From positions 22,529,295-22,593,294 of the forward strand of contig NC_088298.1 in the NCBI RefSeq assembly GCF_032854445.1: 64,000 nt of DNA, written 5' to 3'. Shown here piece by piece: positions 20,803-33,537 of the stretch. Numbering within the stretch: position 1 is the first letter of the stretch; each line of letters opens with the position of its first letter. The DNA comes from Liolophura sinensis (Eukaryota > Mollusca > Polyplacophora > Chitonida > Chitonidae). The position numbers and the translations under genes were made by a program. Below the pieces are notes generated by a model. That model ran no database searches, was not told where the DNA came from, and worked only from the letters and a program-made list of their open reading frames with translations.

Positions 20803-23800
20803 CTTCACTGCTTTTCATCTAGAGATGTGCACATATGTTTATAGACTGCATAACAAGTCAATCCTTCCTGCCTATCTAAGGTTCCAAATTAAGTGTGCAT
20901 CATTTGAGCCAGTGTCAGTGAAAGAAATTCTTTGAGTTCGACCCCAGAAATCTGATACTAACATATATGTACATCTAAAAGAAAAAACTGCAACACAACT
21001 GCAGCAGAACAACATGTATCACCCTAGTCTGATGAAAACATGATAACAGAACCAGAGCAGTAATGACGGAGTTTGCCTCCCAAGTATTAATAGTTGACAG
21101 CTCTTGTAGCCATGTTTACTCACTTTGACCAAAAATACCTGTCTACTGACTAGATTACATGAAGCCAGGCCCGTCCACACTGAAGACAAACCCCATACAG
21201 GTAGGTAATCAGCTCCCGTACATGTGAGGCATGTTACCATTCCCAGACAGATATCAACCAGATCAGCCTAGACAGGTCCATACCTGACATAGAGAGGTGA
21301 ATGCCACAGGCATGATGCTAATTAACCTGCCCTGTGTCTCATCTCACCTCTGGCTGACCACAGGTGAAGGTAGACCAACAGGTGTACGTGTGTGTATGCA
21401 GGTATGTGATGTAACAGTCCAGCCAGGACCAAGGTGCAGATGACTCAACTTGGTGTTGTATTATCTACAGCTACATGTATATATGTAGAGGTGTACAATG
21501 TTTGAACAACCACTAAAGGCCAGACAGGTTGACCAATACCTCAGCTCCTAAAGGCTCACCATTAGATGGCCTCTGTTATTTAATTGTTAGTTTATCATGA
21601 CCTTGTTTAGGAAAATAACCAATAATTAATAATTATTCATTTACAACAAAATCTGGATATAAACCCTCCTACTGGTCACTAGCCAACCTAAAATAAAAAT
21701 CCACACATTCTGACAGGTCAAGTCCTGCATGTGTTTTAATTATTTCCCCATAAAATTTAGATGTGAAAAGTTAATGAGAAACAAGGATTCAGTTTATTAA
21801 GAGTGCCTTAGAGTGCAGCCTTGTCCATCAACCACACCTACACCTAGCTGTAGCAACATTATGGTAACCATTTCACCTATCTGGTTGGTTGTTTATTAAT
21901 GCCATGTTCAAGAATGGTATTGGAACCAGATAACAACCGAGACAATGTATCACAAAAGTGAAAAGTAGCTGAAATACTTTAATATTTTGGACACTTTACT
22001 GTCTTTTCCTGTCAAGCATATATGTACTCAGAGGACATTATGCTGTCTATACATACTGATAAGATTATACTTGTCCTGATATTGGCAATCCCAACCAATG
22101 TCATTTTTATTTCCAAAATAAAATTCAAATAACTGAATTTTATTCAGGAATTAGGACCAGGGATTTTTCTTGCCAAGAAACCCAATTTGGACCAAATTAG
22201 AAAACATACCTTTTTCCCCATATAATATTTCAAATGATTAAAACTCAATAATAATAGTCATTTTTTGCAAAACAAAGAAAAGTTAAGATGCTTTTATAAT
22301 GAAACATATTTAAAAAGTTTCCCTGAAAAGGAGATTGTGACAGAATTTTTAAACGCCATTCACTGGGACACACACTGATACTTTTTCTAACCGCCCAAAC
22401 ACAGAGACACCTGTCTCAATAGAAAATAGTTTTAAAAGTCACTGAACTGAGTGGCAACATTAGCATTCTTAATTAAGACGACATCTACATGTATGTGTGA
22501 TTAAATTACAATACACTGGATAACCAAGCAGATGCTCACATGACAGCCGGAGTCTTGACTGGAAAATCTTTAGAATTAATTTTTCGTGCTCAACCGATCA
22601 GGCAACTTGTTCTTTCTATTCCACACCTATGATGACTCATGAAATCATCGCTATCATTGTCATTTAAGACTGGTTGCATGGCCTTGTCTTGTTAGGTTGA
22701 TTTCCGTATCATCTGGTGCAAGGCTCCGAGATTTTAGTACACCTGACTTGCAATGACAGTAGAAAGTTATTTTGATGAAGATGAAGGAAATATTTCTGTG
22801 GATTTCAACAACATTTTGATGCTGGAATGGATTTATAATTGCAGGAGTGGTAGTAAAGATTCTATTCTCTTTAATGTACACCAAAAATCTGCGTGTGCTG
22901 CCGTTTTGGAGTGGATTTTACGGCCAGCTTCGTTCCGCAAAGTGGTTCGCTTAATTTGAATTCAACAATTAAACATTGAGGCAGATAAATACAGGCATTG
23001 CAGCAAATATTTAAATCCTCCTCCTAGATTGATTTCCTACCATTTGTCCCTTTGTGGCGACATGCAGTGTAGTCAGTGTATGGTGCATAAACCCAAAATC
23101 ATGGGCAGTAAACACCATGGAAACACTACACACACATACACCTCCATGGCTGATGAACTAGGGAAACCTTCCCTTGAAAAGTAAACTGTCAAAATGTACT
23201 GTAAAGCAACACCTGCTTCCTCATTTGTGCAGAAAACAAAGGGGCATAATCGAAATAGAAAAATCTGTCGAGGGACCATGCATGTTTCACCAAAAACAGA
23301 ATAATCTCCATTAGAGGAATTTAGAAGTTGAGCTGGATAACATTACTAGATATATGGATAACAATTTCTGTTTATTTGGAAGCAACATTTCGGTATAAAT
23401 ACTAATACCGTTTTCAAGCATAGTGAACAACCATAGCAACTCTACTTATATATAAGCATATAAAGTGATTAGTGTCAACACATAGCAGTGAAGGATTAAG
23501 GGATTACAGTGAGAAAAAAGAACAATGGTAGATGTGAGCTGAAGATCAGTCAATTTTGCCAATATAGGGGATCATGTGTGCATCTCGTTCGTTATCTATG
23601 TTTCCATCAAGAGGCCTTGGGTACAATCCTGATTTTGGATGCTTCTGATGTATCACTACGCACACCGCAACTTGGAAGAAAGAACAGTCAACACTTTATC
23701 AGAGTTTCTGCATATTACTGGTGTGAATGGATTTAATGTGTGCGAATGAATGCGTATGAGTGATTGAAAGCATCCTTTTTCCTTCAATGCAAACCAGAAA

Positions 23801-25540
23801 TTGGCGTACGCGACTATTTGGCTTCTAAGGATCACTTAATTCTGATCACTGCCTTGCTGAATGGACCTACTGGATTTTTGAATTCAATGATTAAACGTTG
23901 AGGCAGGTAAATATCAGAAATTGTTAAAAATAGGCCTCAACGTTTAACTTAATTGTTGCAGCCAGAGGTTACGAGTTATGTTCGGGTCATTATCGTAACT
24001 TATAATGGTTTTGCTGCTTTTATCTGGTTTGTGCCGATGTATGTAACTGTTTTGATCTTAAACTTTTGTGTTCAGGTCAGAGAGTAAACAGAGACGTCAC
24101 ACCAAATGGTATGGGCTTACATTTTAGAACAAGCGTAAGGTTTTTGACAGCATAAATGCTTCGACGAGTCTGCTGTTGTTGTTGTTGCTAGCCGGAAAAT
24201 GAAAGTGCTTGGCCAGATAACAAGCACGTTTTATCTTACCTGCCATCAAATTTCCGTAAGGAATTAATTCCAAGAGGCTCTGGCTCAAAGAGCCAACGGC
24301 TGTAGCATCAGCCAAATCTTTGTGTGAGCTCTTTTCGTGATATATTCTGAGAAAAATGCGTTTCATTCACAGTCTTTTTAAAGTATATTTCCTCTGACGA
24401 CAGATTTGATACCCCCTGGTGGACTACAGTGTAATGACTCTTATGGGGACGTAACTCTAAATTATCAAATGCACTGACCGAGCTCCGATTCACTGTTGAA
24501 CCCATAAATTAAAAACGCATTCAAAAGCCACATTATATGGGATTGTCGTTCATATATGAGGCCTTTCACGTAATCTCCCTGAAGCATGTTAGCGCACGGA
24601 TTGGATAAAGTATAATGTACAATGTATAACCCGCATGTAGAACCTAGATACATGAATCTGATTTATATAGTCAACAGTCATGTACATACATGTATAGGCC
24701 TAGGCGCCACTGACTGCAAAGGACTTGTCCAAAATGCAGTTTGAGAAGAAAAATATATAGGCCCTGGGTACTGTTATGTACAGCAACGTGTTCATCTATC
24801 TAAAACATTGTTACAGCTGACCTGATGTTTAAAAAGGGAAAGAATTCTTAAATCCGAACCCTCCACTAACAGACATATTGCGCTGGTACGTCATATCCCC
24901 TGGGTAACATTGCTCAGTCCATAACACATCTTTGCCTGTCAATAGGCCTACATATAGAGGAATCATAATGCAGTCCACATGTACAGAAGTACACTGATTA
25001 AATTGTCAAACGTGAAGAGGGTTCATTTTTATTAGTCCCTAAAGCAAGTTAAAAAGCTGTTGATTTTTTTTTTATGATGTAAAGGCAGACAGATTTATGC
25101 ATGAAAAAAGTTTTAGTGGCTTATGAAGAACTTTGACCAGTGCAATAAACTGTTAACCAGTCAAATGAAAAATGGGGAGAACGGTGTATATGGGCTGTGT
25201 AGGTTCTGTATACGATTTGTCACACATTTTTATTTCTGACAAGAAGTCAGATCACTGTTTCAGACTATAATGTCGTCTTAGGCCTTGTTCAACATGCTTC
25301 CACCTTCGCTCCGATATAGGCCTACATTAATTGGTACCGGTAATCTCTTTAGGTGAAAAGGGACAGTGGAGGCATATAGGACTATAAGTACACGCTCCCG
25401 TATCAGTAGTAGTCCTGTATACACGTCTGCTATTACCAGGTGGGTTACTGCATGAAAACCTCGACTACATGCATGGTGAGGTATATGTTTGGGGCAATAA
25501 ATGATCACTTGCCACTGCCTACCTTCACACCAGTAGGCCT
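20803..25540. other. Upstream region of RNF41, no coding gene recognised
   Basis: Holds a possible untranslated exon near 24240 (listed separately), a possible TIR element at about 22963-23958 with ends CAACAATTAA and TTAATTGTTG followed inward by ACATTGAGGC or its complement, and a CTCF-core-like CCCCCTGGTGG near 24411. Otherwise it appears unique. Confidence 0.4.
24240..24352 (-). other. Candidate untranslated exon of RNF41
   Basis: On the minus strand a strong donor (GGCAG followed by GTAAGAT) ends at 24240, with an acceptor-like CATTTTTCTCAG near 24353. RNF41 needs a noncoding 5' exon because a splice acceptor lies 4 nt before its ATG. No direct link to RNF41 is visible, so this may equally be chance. 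Confidence 0.25.
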
Positions 25541-25544
25541 AACC

Positions 25545-25640
25545 GCTTTGGTGGCCTAATGGTTATAGAACGTCCGCCTCGAAATCGGGAGATCTAGAAT
25601 TAAAATCGGTTTGGGTCACCCCAAATGTCCTTTGATTACA
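25545..25640 (+). mobile_element. SINE-B head fragment (tRNA-like)
   Basis: GGTGGCCTAATGGTTATAGA then CGTCCGCCTCGAAATCGG resembles a tRNA A-box half. The same head in reverse complement ends the SINE-B copy at 30605-31000. The B box is decayed and the rest of the SINE is missing, so it is not a functional tRNA gene. Confidence 0.7.
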
Positions 25641-25751
25641 ACTGTTCATACATCCAACGTGTCAGTCTAATTTAACACGACAAATACATGCCCCGGATGC
25701 TTATTAACTGGGATGCAAACTGGAAGTCTCTGTTTTTCTTATTGGAGTGAA

Positions 25752-26130
25752 GATCAGACCTTACAGTCCTGGAAGAGTTGCCATATATATATGCGAACGA
25801 TCAGACCTTACAGTCCTGGAAGAGTTGCCATATATATATATGCGAACGATCAGGCCTTACAGTCCTGGAAGAGTTGCCCTATATATATGCGAACGATCAG
25901 ACCTTACAGTCCTGGAAGAGTTGCCCTATATATATGCGAACGATCAGACCTTACAGTCCTGGAAGAGTTGCCCTATATATATGCGAACGATCAGACCTTA
26001 CGTTCCTGGAAGAGTTGCCATATATATATGCGAACGATCAGACCTTACAGTCCTGGAAGAGTTGCCATATATATATGCGAACGATCAGACCTTACAGTCC
26101 TGGAAGAGTTGCCCTATATATACATGTGAA
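25752..26130. repeat. 47-bp minisatellite, eight units
   Basis: Units start GATCAGACCTTACAGTCC at 25752, 25799, 25848, 25895, 25942, 25989, 26036 and 26083. Each has GGAAGAGTTGCC(A/C), then a TATATATATGCGAAC stretch; the single 49-bp unit has one extra TA. Overlapping ORFs in all three plus frames are a by-product of the stop-free unit. Confidence 0.95.
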
Positions 26131-26633
26131 GGATTCAACAACGTATGCCCTGTCCAGTTCCTCCAGTCGTTAAGAGCAGTGCACCGTCATGCGAATGAAA
26201 TACTCTTGAGCTGGCCTACAATAAACACCCGTTAGTAAGACATGAATTAATAATTGTTTAATTTAAAGGGAACTGCATTGGATTAGGACAGCGTAGTTCA
26301 TTGCCTCTGGGTGGGGAAGTCATATATGCTAATAAAGTGACTCACGCATCAATTGGAACTGTGCTTCAGTGGCCGACTCCACAAAGCCATTTCTGTTTAA
26401 GGCGGAATATGAAAAATATTTCAGACATTACTTTTGGGTTCAGAATTTCAGAAATTTGAAATTTGAAAATGAAACCGCCTCATAAACGTTATTTTCAAGC
26501 AAGTATGTCGAAATTTCAACTTGCAGAACCAGAAACTATTTAATTAAGCACTGTGATGAGGGTTTCATTTTTGACTTCGGCCAAAACTGACTTTGCTTTT
26601 GGAATCGACCCCGTGCAGATCTTCCTTGATGTG

Positions 26634-26862
26634 TTGATTTATTTATTTGATTGCAGTTATGTGACGACGGCCAGCATTATCGTTGGAGGAAACCAAAGGA
26701 AACACACAACCATCCACAAGTTGGTAGCAGATCTTCCCACGTACGACCGAAGAAGAAGCCAACATGAGCTGGATTTGAACTCGAAGCAATCACATTAGTG
26801 ACAACTTCCCGAGTCATTGTGCCGCGCTGTCACGCTACCCACTCGCGGCCACAGAGGCCCCA
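26634..26862 (-). mobile_element. SINE-A
   Basis: Tail GATTTATTTATTTGATTG; the GTTTTACGCC segment is deleted; GACGACGGCCAGCATTATCG, AAGCCAACATGAGCTGGATT and head CGGCCACAGAGGCCCC are present. Confidence 0.85.
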
Positions 26863-26869
26863 GCAGCGT

Positions 26870-28700
26870 GTATTGAAAACTGTAGACTATATAGTTTTAG
26901 CATCATGGGAAAATAGAATAAGCAGCTGTTGGTCAAGTTACAACTTTTTATATAGAGAATTATATAGCCCTATATAACTCTAACCTGAAAACCCTCTATC
27001 AGTTCATTAAACATGCGCCTTAACAAGAGTTTAAAAAAATTCTGGTACACCAAATATCCAGATCTAAATATAACATTATACCGGTTTACCATAGAAAAGG
27101 ACAATTTTCTATAGGTGACGGGTTTATATAATGTTTACAATAACGATATATCTGCAGGCCTAAACGTACTCAAAAGCATTTCAGCTGATCAAAAACAACA
27201 CTGTTCTGGTTTCCAGAAATCACAACTCAAATACAGATAATCTTAAACCGATATATGTACTAATGAAATACGGTATTAAAAGAACAATCAACAGATAACT
27301 TCACGAAAGTAGAAACTTTCTATTTTCACTACCGTAGCTTTATTTATTTTATTTATTTAAAGTACATATATCTCCGGTCGAATTCTGCGGTGTGTGTTTT
27401 AATTTCTGTCCCCCTAAATAAGCCTTTTGAAATGGTTTTGCGGGCTCGAATCGGTCCTCTTTTCAGCATATGATACGATGGGTGAACTGGAAGAAGTCTT
27501 GGTCTCTTATTTGCTATTAACTTTTTGTTGGCTTTTATGTATCACGTAGGGCGTAACGTATAAGGAGGCAATGCTGTCATATCTGATTGGTGCTATCTCA
27601 CTGTCAAGTTCATCAATCCAAGTACAGCACAGCATGCACCACGTCCAGAACAGTCAGCCGACAACTTTTCCTTGTGCTAATCTGTAACTAAAAAGCCAAG
27701 CTCTCAGTTTATTACCATCTATTCTGGGATTGTTGATATGATCGTTGGATTGTATGCGCACACACGTTTTAATTTTTCTTGCAAGATTATTTTTGTCATA
27801 TCACCATGCTATCTAGCCCCTGGTAGAAATCTCTAAATGCTTCGTTGGGACGCCAGGCAGAAAACTTCACGCCCTCCTGTCACGTGACACAAAAAAGGAC
27901 AAAAAACAGAAACCATTATAATAAGTCCCTATTGCCACAATGTTAAGCAAGGCTCCGAACACAGCCACTTTACAGGCACCTGCTGGCATCAGGCACGAAG
28001 CCTCACCAGGTCTCTGCCTTTTCTGGCACCAGGCAGTAGGACCGTTCTGGTCACAGTAAACGCCTCTGTGGACACCAGGCCATCGTATACGTCCATTCGT
28101 ACATCATGTGGCAAAATGCCTAGATTTTCAATGGAACCTGTACATATTACGGTAAATGTCCTAAAATTTCGCCCCTGATTTGTACTTTTCACCTGATTTT
28201 GATATTTTTATTGATCTTTGTTTGGAAAGTAAAATGATATCCATCTGGAAAACTGTTAGTGTCAGCACCAAAAGTAATATCTAACCATCTTTATTTGGCT
28301 CCATAAATGCATTTTGGGGCCAAGTATTAGATCATTTACCGTAATGCCCAGTGCTGTTTCACGGGAACGCCAGGTTAAAACACAAGGGCCCAGTTGTTCA
28401 AGATGTGTATTCCACTGAAACCTGAATACCACTCTCATTTTTATGCTAAGTAAATTACAGTTTGGTGTGGACTAACATGAACAAAGGGCTTAAGTTCAAA
28501 TAATGCACTTTCGAATTACCGGGCACTGTTATTACACCCAACAATTAGAAGCGATGAACATGGTTTAGTTCAATATTGCGGCACTATATCTGTGTTGCAC
28601 GAATCTTCAGGATATCTAATTTACCTGGCAACGTTCCAGTCATTTCATATACAGGCGCGGTATTTCTATTTACAGGTAACAGTCTGTCATTTACAAGCTA
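26870..28700. other. No gene recognised
   Basis: AT-rich unique sequence with a more GC-rich patch near 27840-28110 that contains variants of CACCAGGCA in a loose, irregular repeat. No coding exon could be defined. Confidence 0.4.
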
Positions 28701-28707
28701 AATGTGT

Positions 28708-28865
28708 TGGTGTTTTATGCCGTAGCCTAGAATATTTTCGCTTATTTGACGACAACCAGCATTATGGTGGTAGGATACCTGGGATGAGGTGGACTCTCAC
28801 AGACCGCAGAGACAGGCTCCTCTGTCATGGTGATGCGTTAACGCGATAACCTATCTCTTGGCCAC
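28708..28865 (-). mobile_element. SINE-A, degenerate
   Basis: GTGTTTTATGCCGTAGCCTA, ACCAGCATTATGGTGGTAGG and CTTGGCCACCA mark the ends; the middle is deleted. Confidence 0.65.
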
Positions 28866-29021
28866 CATACTTCAGCCCACCAGGCTGAGCTCTTTAGATT
28901 GCTCCCCTTATACTAAAAGAGTACGTGAATAAAATGTTTGAAATTTACCAGGTTTGCAACCGTTATAATCGTATTACTAAACTTTCTCCCTCTATTATGT
29001 CTCGATAATCAGCGGATTTAC

Positions 29022-29945
29022 GCCACTTATTTACTTGTTTGGTGTTTTACGCCGTATTGAAGAATACTGCACTTAAACGACGATGGCCAACATTATTGTG
29101 GAAGGAAACCAGGCAGAACCCGAGGAAAACCCGCAACCACAGACAGCTAGGTTGCTGGAAGACCTTTCCACGTACGGTCGCAGAGGAAGCCAGCATGAAG
29201 CTGAGATTCCTTACATGCGGTAGCGGTATACAGTAGGCCTACGCGGTATGCGGTACGCGGCAAAAAATCGAAATAGTTAAAATAAGTTGCAATGATTCCA
29301 TAGGTACGGTCGCGGATCCGTTTTTTCATGCGGAAACGTATACGGCAAAATCGATCGCACCATGTAGCGATCGGTGCAGTATGCGTTTTCAAAACCGGAC
29401 AGGGTATCCCAAGAAATGACGTCACTGGTGGGGTGTTTCCCCGACACGTGGTCGGAACTTGTTTGAATTGTTCTCTGGTTAGACGAAAGTACTGTTGGAA
29501 TTTTTCTCCATCCAGCTGCAATTCCGAGACCAAGTTTTCGGAAAGCTCCCTGCTGAGCTCTTTGCCGCAAAATACTGTGGACCCACCATCGGTGTTTTCT
29601 CTTTTTACGCTTCTTTAGTTGCAACAACTTATATGACATTGCTATTATGGCAAGGTCTGAATCTTGCTCTCAAGCCACACGTCGTGAAATGGAGGAATGC
29701 GACATGTTTGCTCTGATAAAAACGCACCATGAATGAAAGAAAACGCATAGGTTACCGCATAAATGGAATCAGAGAAAGCGCATACCGCATGCCATATCCG
29801 CGTACCGCGTGCCGTATACCGCAAACCGCATACCGCGTATATGGAATCTCAGCTTTAGCTGGACTTAACTCACAGCTACCGCTATCGCGGTGGTAGATTC
29901 CTGGGTCATGGCGCCGTGATGGCGTGCTAACCGAGTCAGCCAATT
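29022..29945 (-). mobile_element. SINE-A interrupted by a DNA transposon
   Basis: The left part (29022-29198) runs from TTTACTTGTTTGGTGTTTTA to GAGGAAGCCAGCATGA. The right part (29855-29945) continues TTAGCTGGACTTAACTCACA to the head. Between them lies the 656-bp element at 29199-29854. This gives a clear relative age: the SINE inserted first. Confidence 0.85.
29199..29854 (-). mobile_element. PIF/Harbinger-like transposon remnant with TIRs
   Basis: The termini are AGCTGAGATTCC and GGAATCTCAGCT. The flanking triplets TGA and TTA could be a decayed 3-bp target duplication, as is usual for PIF/Harbinger. Subterminal GCGGTATGCGGTACGCGG-type repeats face each other at both ends. Two overlapping minus-strand frames carry the family's N-terminal signature: RWWVHSILRQRAQQGAF in one, then DGEKFQQYFRLTREQFKQ in the next, joined by a frameshift near 29510. 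The catalytic DDE region is absent, so the copy cannot act by itself. Confidence 0.75.
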
Positions 29946-29947
29946 GA

Positions 29948-30045
29948 ATTGATTTATTTATTAGTTTGATTTGTGTTTTACACCATACTGAAGAATATTT
30001 CACTTAAACAACGGCGGCCAGAATTATGTTGGAAGGAAACCCTAT
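29948..30045 (-). mobile_element. SINE-A 3' part only
   Basis: TTTATTTATTAGTTTGATTT then ACCATACTGAAGAATATTTC and GGCGGCCAGAATTATG; truncated after GGAAGGAAACC. It lies directly beside the previous SINE. Confidence 0.8.
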
Positions 30046-30604
30046 GCTTTACTAGCCACTCTGACATTGTATCATATACTCATCTAAAACTCCATCGGTC
30101 CAATACCTTGAATTCCTATTTCACTCACATGAGAGTGACCCATGTCTTGGAAGGGGAAAACTGGGAGACCGGAAGTAAACCAGTGACTCACGGTCTTACA
30201 ACTGGTCTTACAAATGTGGTTTACTTCTAATTGCTACAAGACTCAGGAGAACATGCAGTACAAGCAGGAAACTCTCCAAATTTTCCTGCCTGAGTCGGAA
30301 TGGAACCCACACATCCTGTGTCTAACTATTCGAACACAATCATCGTCACCCAATGGCACAAATCTCCACAATATACAATAGTACACTTTATTTATTAGGT
30401 TGTTGTTTACAGGGACACAATCGACGCTGACTGGCTGACAGTGGAGAGAGGATTACACGGTCACACTTGAATAAATCTGCCATATCGGTATCTAAAATTC
30501 AGCTCACCCTAAGCTTCGCGTAAGCATAGCCTGGACTTGCTCATCCCTCTCACTTACCAATCAGAAACCATTCTGTATCCCTTTACTGCCACATTACAGA
30601 ATTT

Positions 30605-31000
30605 TTCACTTATATATGATTGAATCACTTTTTGGGGTTTAACGTCGCACATAACACTCATTTTTTTTCCCCAGTCGTATGACTCGTGGGGTTATTAGGT
30701 GTGTAGGTCTACAACATATACAATGTGCTAAGGCGAATCCATGGCGCCAAAGTATCATGCCGAAGACACCAGACATGACACCCAGTCACAGTATACTAAC
30801 AGGGGTAAGTGAGTGCTTGGGGTTTAGCGTACTAACAGGGGCCAGCCAGTCATGTTTCCTGCTCTAACCTCCGAGTGCTGAGCGCCAAGCGAGGCAGCAA
30901 CGTGTACCATTTGTAGTCTTTGGTATGACACGACCCGGGTTTGATCCCGGGTCTTCCCACTTCCATGCGGACGCACTAACCTTTAGGCCACCAAAGCGGT
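30605..31000 (-). mobile_element. SINE-B, near full length
   Basis: TTGGGGTTTAACGTCGCACA, AGTATCATGCCGAAGACACC, GAGTGCTGAGCGCCAAGCGA and the head at the right. On the minus strand the head reads GGTGGCCTAAAGGTTAGTGC and GGGATCAAACCCGGGTC, a tRNA-like A and B box. An internal 30-bp stretch is repeated near 30780-30840. Confidence 0.85.
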
Positions 31001-32340
31001 CATTCATTTATATGATGGCGGTCAGCTATACGCCTGGAGGAAACTGGAATGCACCGGGGAAGTTGCCGATACAATCCCACATGATGTACAGATATGCATA
31101 TGTACACGTACATCATATACTTGAAAAACACGTGTTGTTCAACGACCATCAGAAGGTGCCTAGCGAACGGAAGTACCCACAAATTCACTGCCTAACGCCA
31201 GGGTCCAGAAGGAAAACACTGGTTAGAAAATCCAGAACAAAATTCATAAAAATTTTTGAATCAACGCATTCATCAAATGCATTTTATGCACTGAACTCTC
31301 ATTTCAGAATACAATAAACTTCACTTACATATTTCGGTGCGCATTTATACAGTAATTTTCACACAGTAGAGCAGGACCAATAGAAACCCTGGCCAAATAC
31401 GTAGTCAGGCCAGAACAATGTACTCGCTTTTGAGTTCATACATGCATCGGTAAAAATGTACAACATTAGAATATTGAGACGTCTTCTTCACGAGCTCCTA
31501 CTTCTATATTTACAGTTATATTACAAACAATAAGAAAGACAAAAAAAAAAAAAAAAAAAAGCTTGTAAAGTGTGGTGAAAATATATTGTATGTCAATTCA
31601 TAATTCAGTGATAACACTAAAAGCACTGTGTTTATTAACATTTGGTAATACTGAATGAAAATGCACCCAGGCATACTTCGGTCCAATTTTAATAGTTACT
31701 TGTATCAAAACTAACCTTGCCCGAACTGAACAGATCACTGGCTTGGTACGTGTCAGTCTTTACTGAGTGTAAGGTGAAAATGATAAGGGCTGGTACAGCC
31801 AGCTACTCAGTACTCAAACAGAAGTCACGTCTACATGTACACATTTTAGGTACAAGGCGACGGTAACAAAACTTTTCAAGTATATATTATAAAAGTTCAC
31901 TCCCTTTGAGATTGTGGACTGCTTTCAAAACTTGGAGGTAAATAAAGTGGGTTGCTCAATCAGAAGTTAAGTTGACAAGCTTGCAGGGTATAAGTCAAAG
32001 TATGTGCCGTAGAGAGATTTATAACTGGGTACGTTTTTCCGCGCAGTTTGGACTGGGTTTTACGTTGACTTGGCCACTGTTCTCTTGCAATTAAATGAGT
32101 TTGCCCGCTAAACATCATTGCAAAGGCAGGAATGAACAACTAAAGCTTTGGCCATAGTTATTTAGGCAGGAGAGGTTTCCCATTGTGTTGTGTTGAAGAA
32201 AGCCGCGGTGAATTCACAACATGGCATGCTCCCACAAACTCCTTGTTGCGTTCTGGACACGTAACTACGTGAATATTTATACGTCTTCACTAACCGTTTC
32301 CCCAAGAGCTGTAAATATGTATATCCTACCGTACGTGAAA
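31001..32340. other. No gene recognised
   Basis: A short SINE-A fragment at about 31008-31050 (ATGATGGCGGTCAGC, GGAGGAAACTGG), a 20-base A run at about 31541-31560, and otherwise unique sequence. Confidence 0.45.
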
Positions 32341-32344
32341 CTGG

Positions 32345-32725
32345 CAATACTGGCTTGGAAAACAATGCTGGAACTAAAAGAAGCAATATTGGCCAGTGAG
32401 AAGAAACCAGAAGCAATACTGGCTTGGAAAACAATGCTGGAACTAAAAGAAGCAATATTGGCCAGTGAGAAGAAACCAGAAGCAATACTGGCTTGGAAAA
32501 CAATGCTGGAACTAAAAGAAGCAATATTGGCCAGGGAGAAGAAACCAGAAGCAATACTGGCTTGGAAAACAATGCTGGAACTTTAAGAAGCAATATTGGC
32601 CAGTGAGGACAAACTAGAAGCAGTAATGGCTCAGAAAACAATGCCAGAACTTTATAAACAAGCAATATTGGCCAGGGTGGGCAAACCAGAAGCAACACTG
32701 GCTCGGAAAACAATATTACATGTAC
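32345..32725. repeat. 69-bp minisatellite, about 5.5 units
   Basis: Units start CAATACTGGCTTGGAAAACA at 32345, 32414, 32483 and 32552, then decay. Each unit is itself a diverged pair of roughly 34 bp halves (both contain a CAATANTGGC core). Being a multiple of three, it keeps a plus-strand frame open for 121 codons, but there is no sign that this is a gene. Confidence 0.9.
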
Positions 32726-33537
32726 ATGTAGCTTAGGAAACAAATGTTAGAGGCAATGCTACCCGCTTACCAAACAATGCTATGCAATACGGTATTGAAA
32801 TAATGCTAGGAGTAATGCTGCTTTGGGAATGCTTTGTCAGAGGTGATTTTCACATGGCACAATAGTGTTAGAAACCTGTTGATAACTCACACTAACTCCT
32901 ACACAAACGGTATTACATGTATGTTACCACTATAACAAACATGACACTTGGTTTTGCTTGAAAAAAAAAGAAAGGTCTGCACTTAATATGTGTAACAGTG
33001 TACATGTATCTGATTTGAGAACAGCAGAAAACAGGGCATGTAAAGAACATAACTTACATGTGAACAGCTAAGCCAATACGTACTTACGAGTACAATACTA
33101 CCAGAAATCCCAGAAGCCTGTTGTTCAACAGTGTATCAATATTTATCAGGGCTTTATCATCTTTTTGAATACAAGGCTACCCTGAAGGTTAAAATGACAG
33201 CAGAACGCACCGTTTTCTTCTGTGACGTTGCAGTGCGTGTGTATGTAATATACGTTTTATGAGCACACATACTCTGACTGATAATTGTGACATAATAAAG
33301 GAAGGAACAAGTGAGTTCACAGCTTTGGACTGTCTTGATACAGTTATAAGTTTTGTAAGTTCCCCCGTTAAATGAAACAAAATAGCACCTTTGGTCAGGG
33401 TAGGTCGGTATTTTTTTGCGGAAGTAGCAGGCTGCAGGTAGCTAATAATTGCCTTCTAATGAACCCTCGGATTACGACCAGGTTTAAGTCAAATTAAACC
33501 CTCGAGAAGCTTTTGAATACCTGCACCAAGATTGCTC

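Noticed and set aside
25545-25625. tRNA gene on the plus strand
   Set aside because: Same SINE-B head family; the B box is decayed and the acceptor stem does not pair.
29277-29639. An intact transposase gene
   Set aside because: Only the N-terminal PIF/Harbinger motifs remain, in two frames, and the catalytic region is missing.
32221-32586. A 121-codon coiled-coil protein
   Set aside because: Most of it is the 69-bp minisatellite and the leading part has no domain or splice support.
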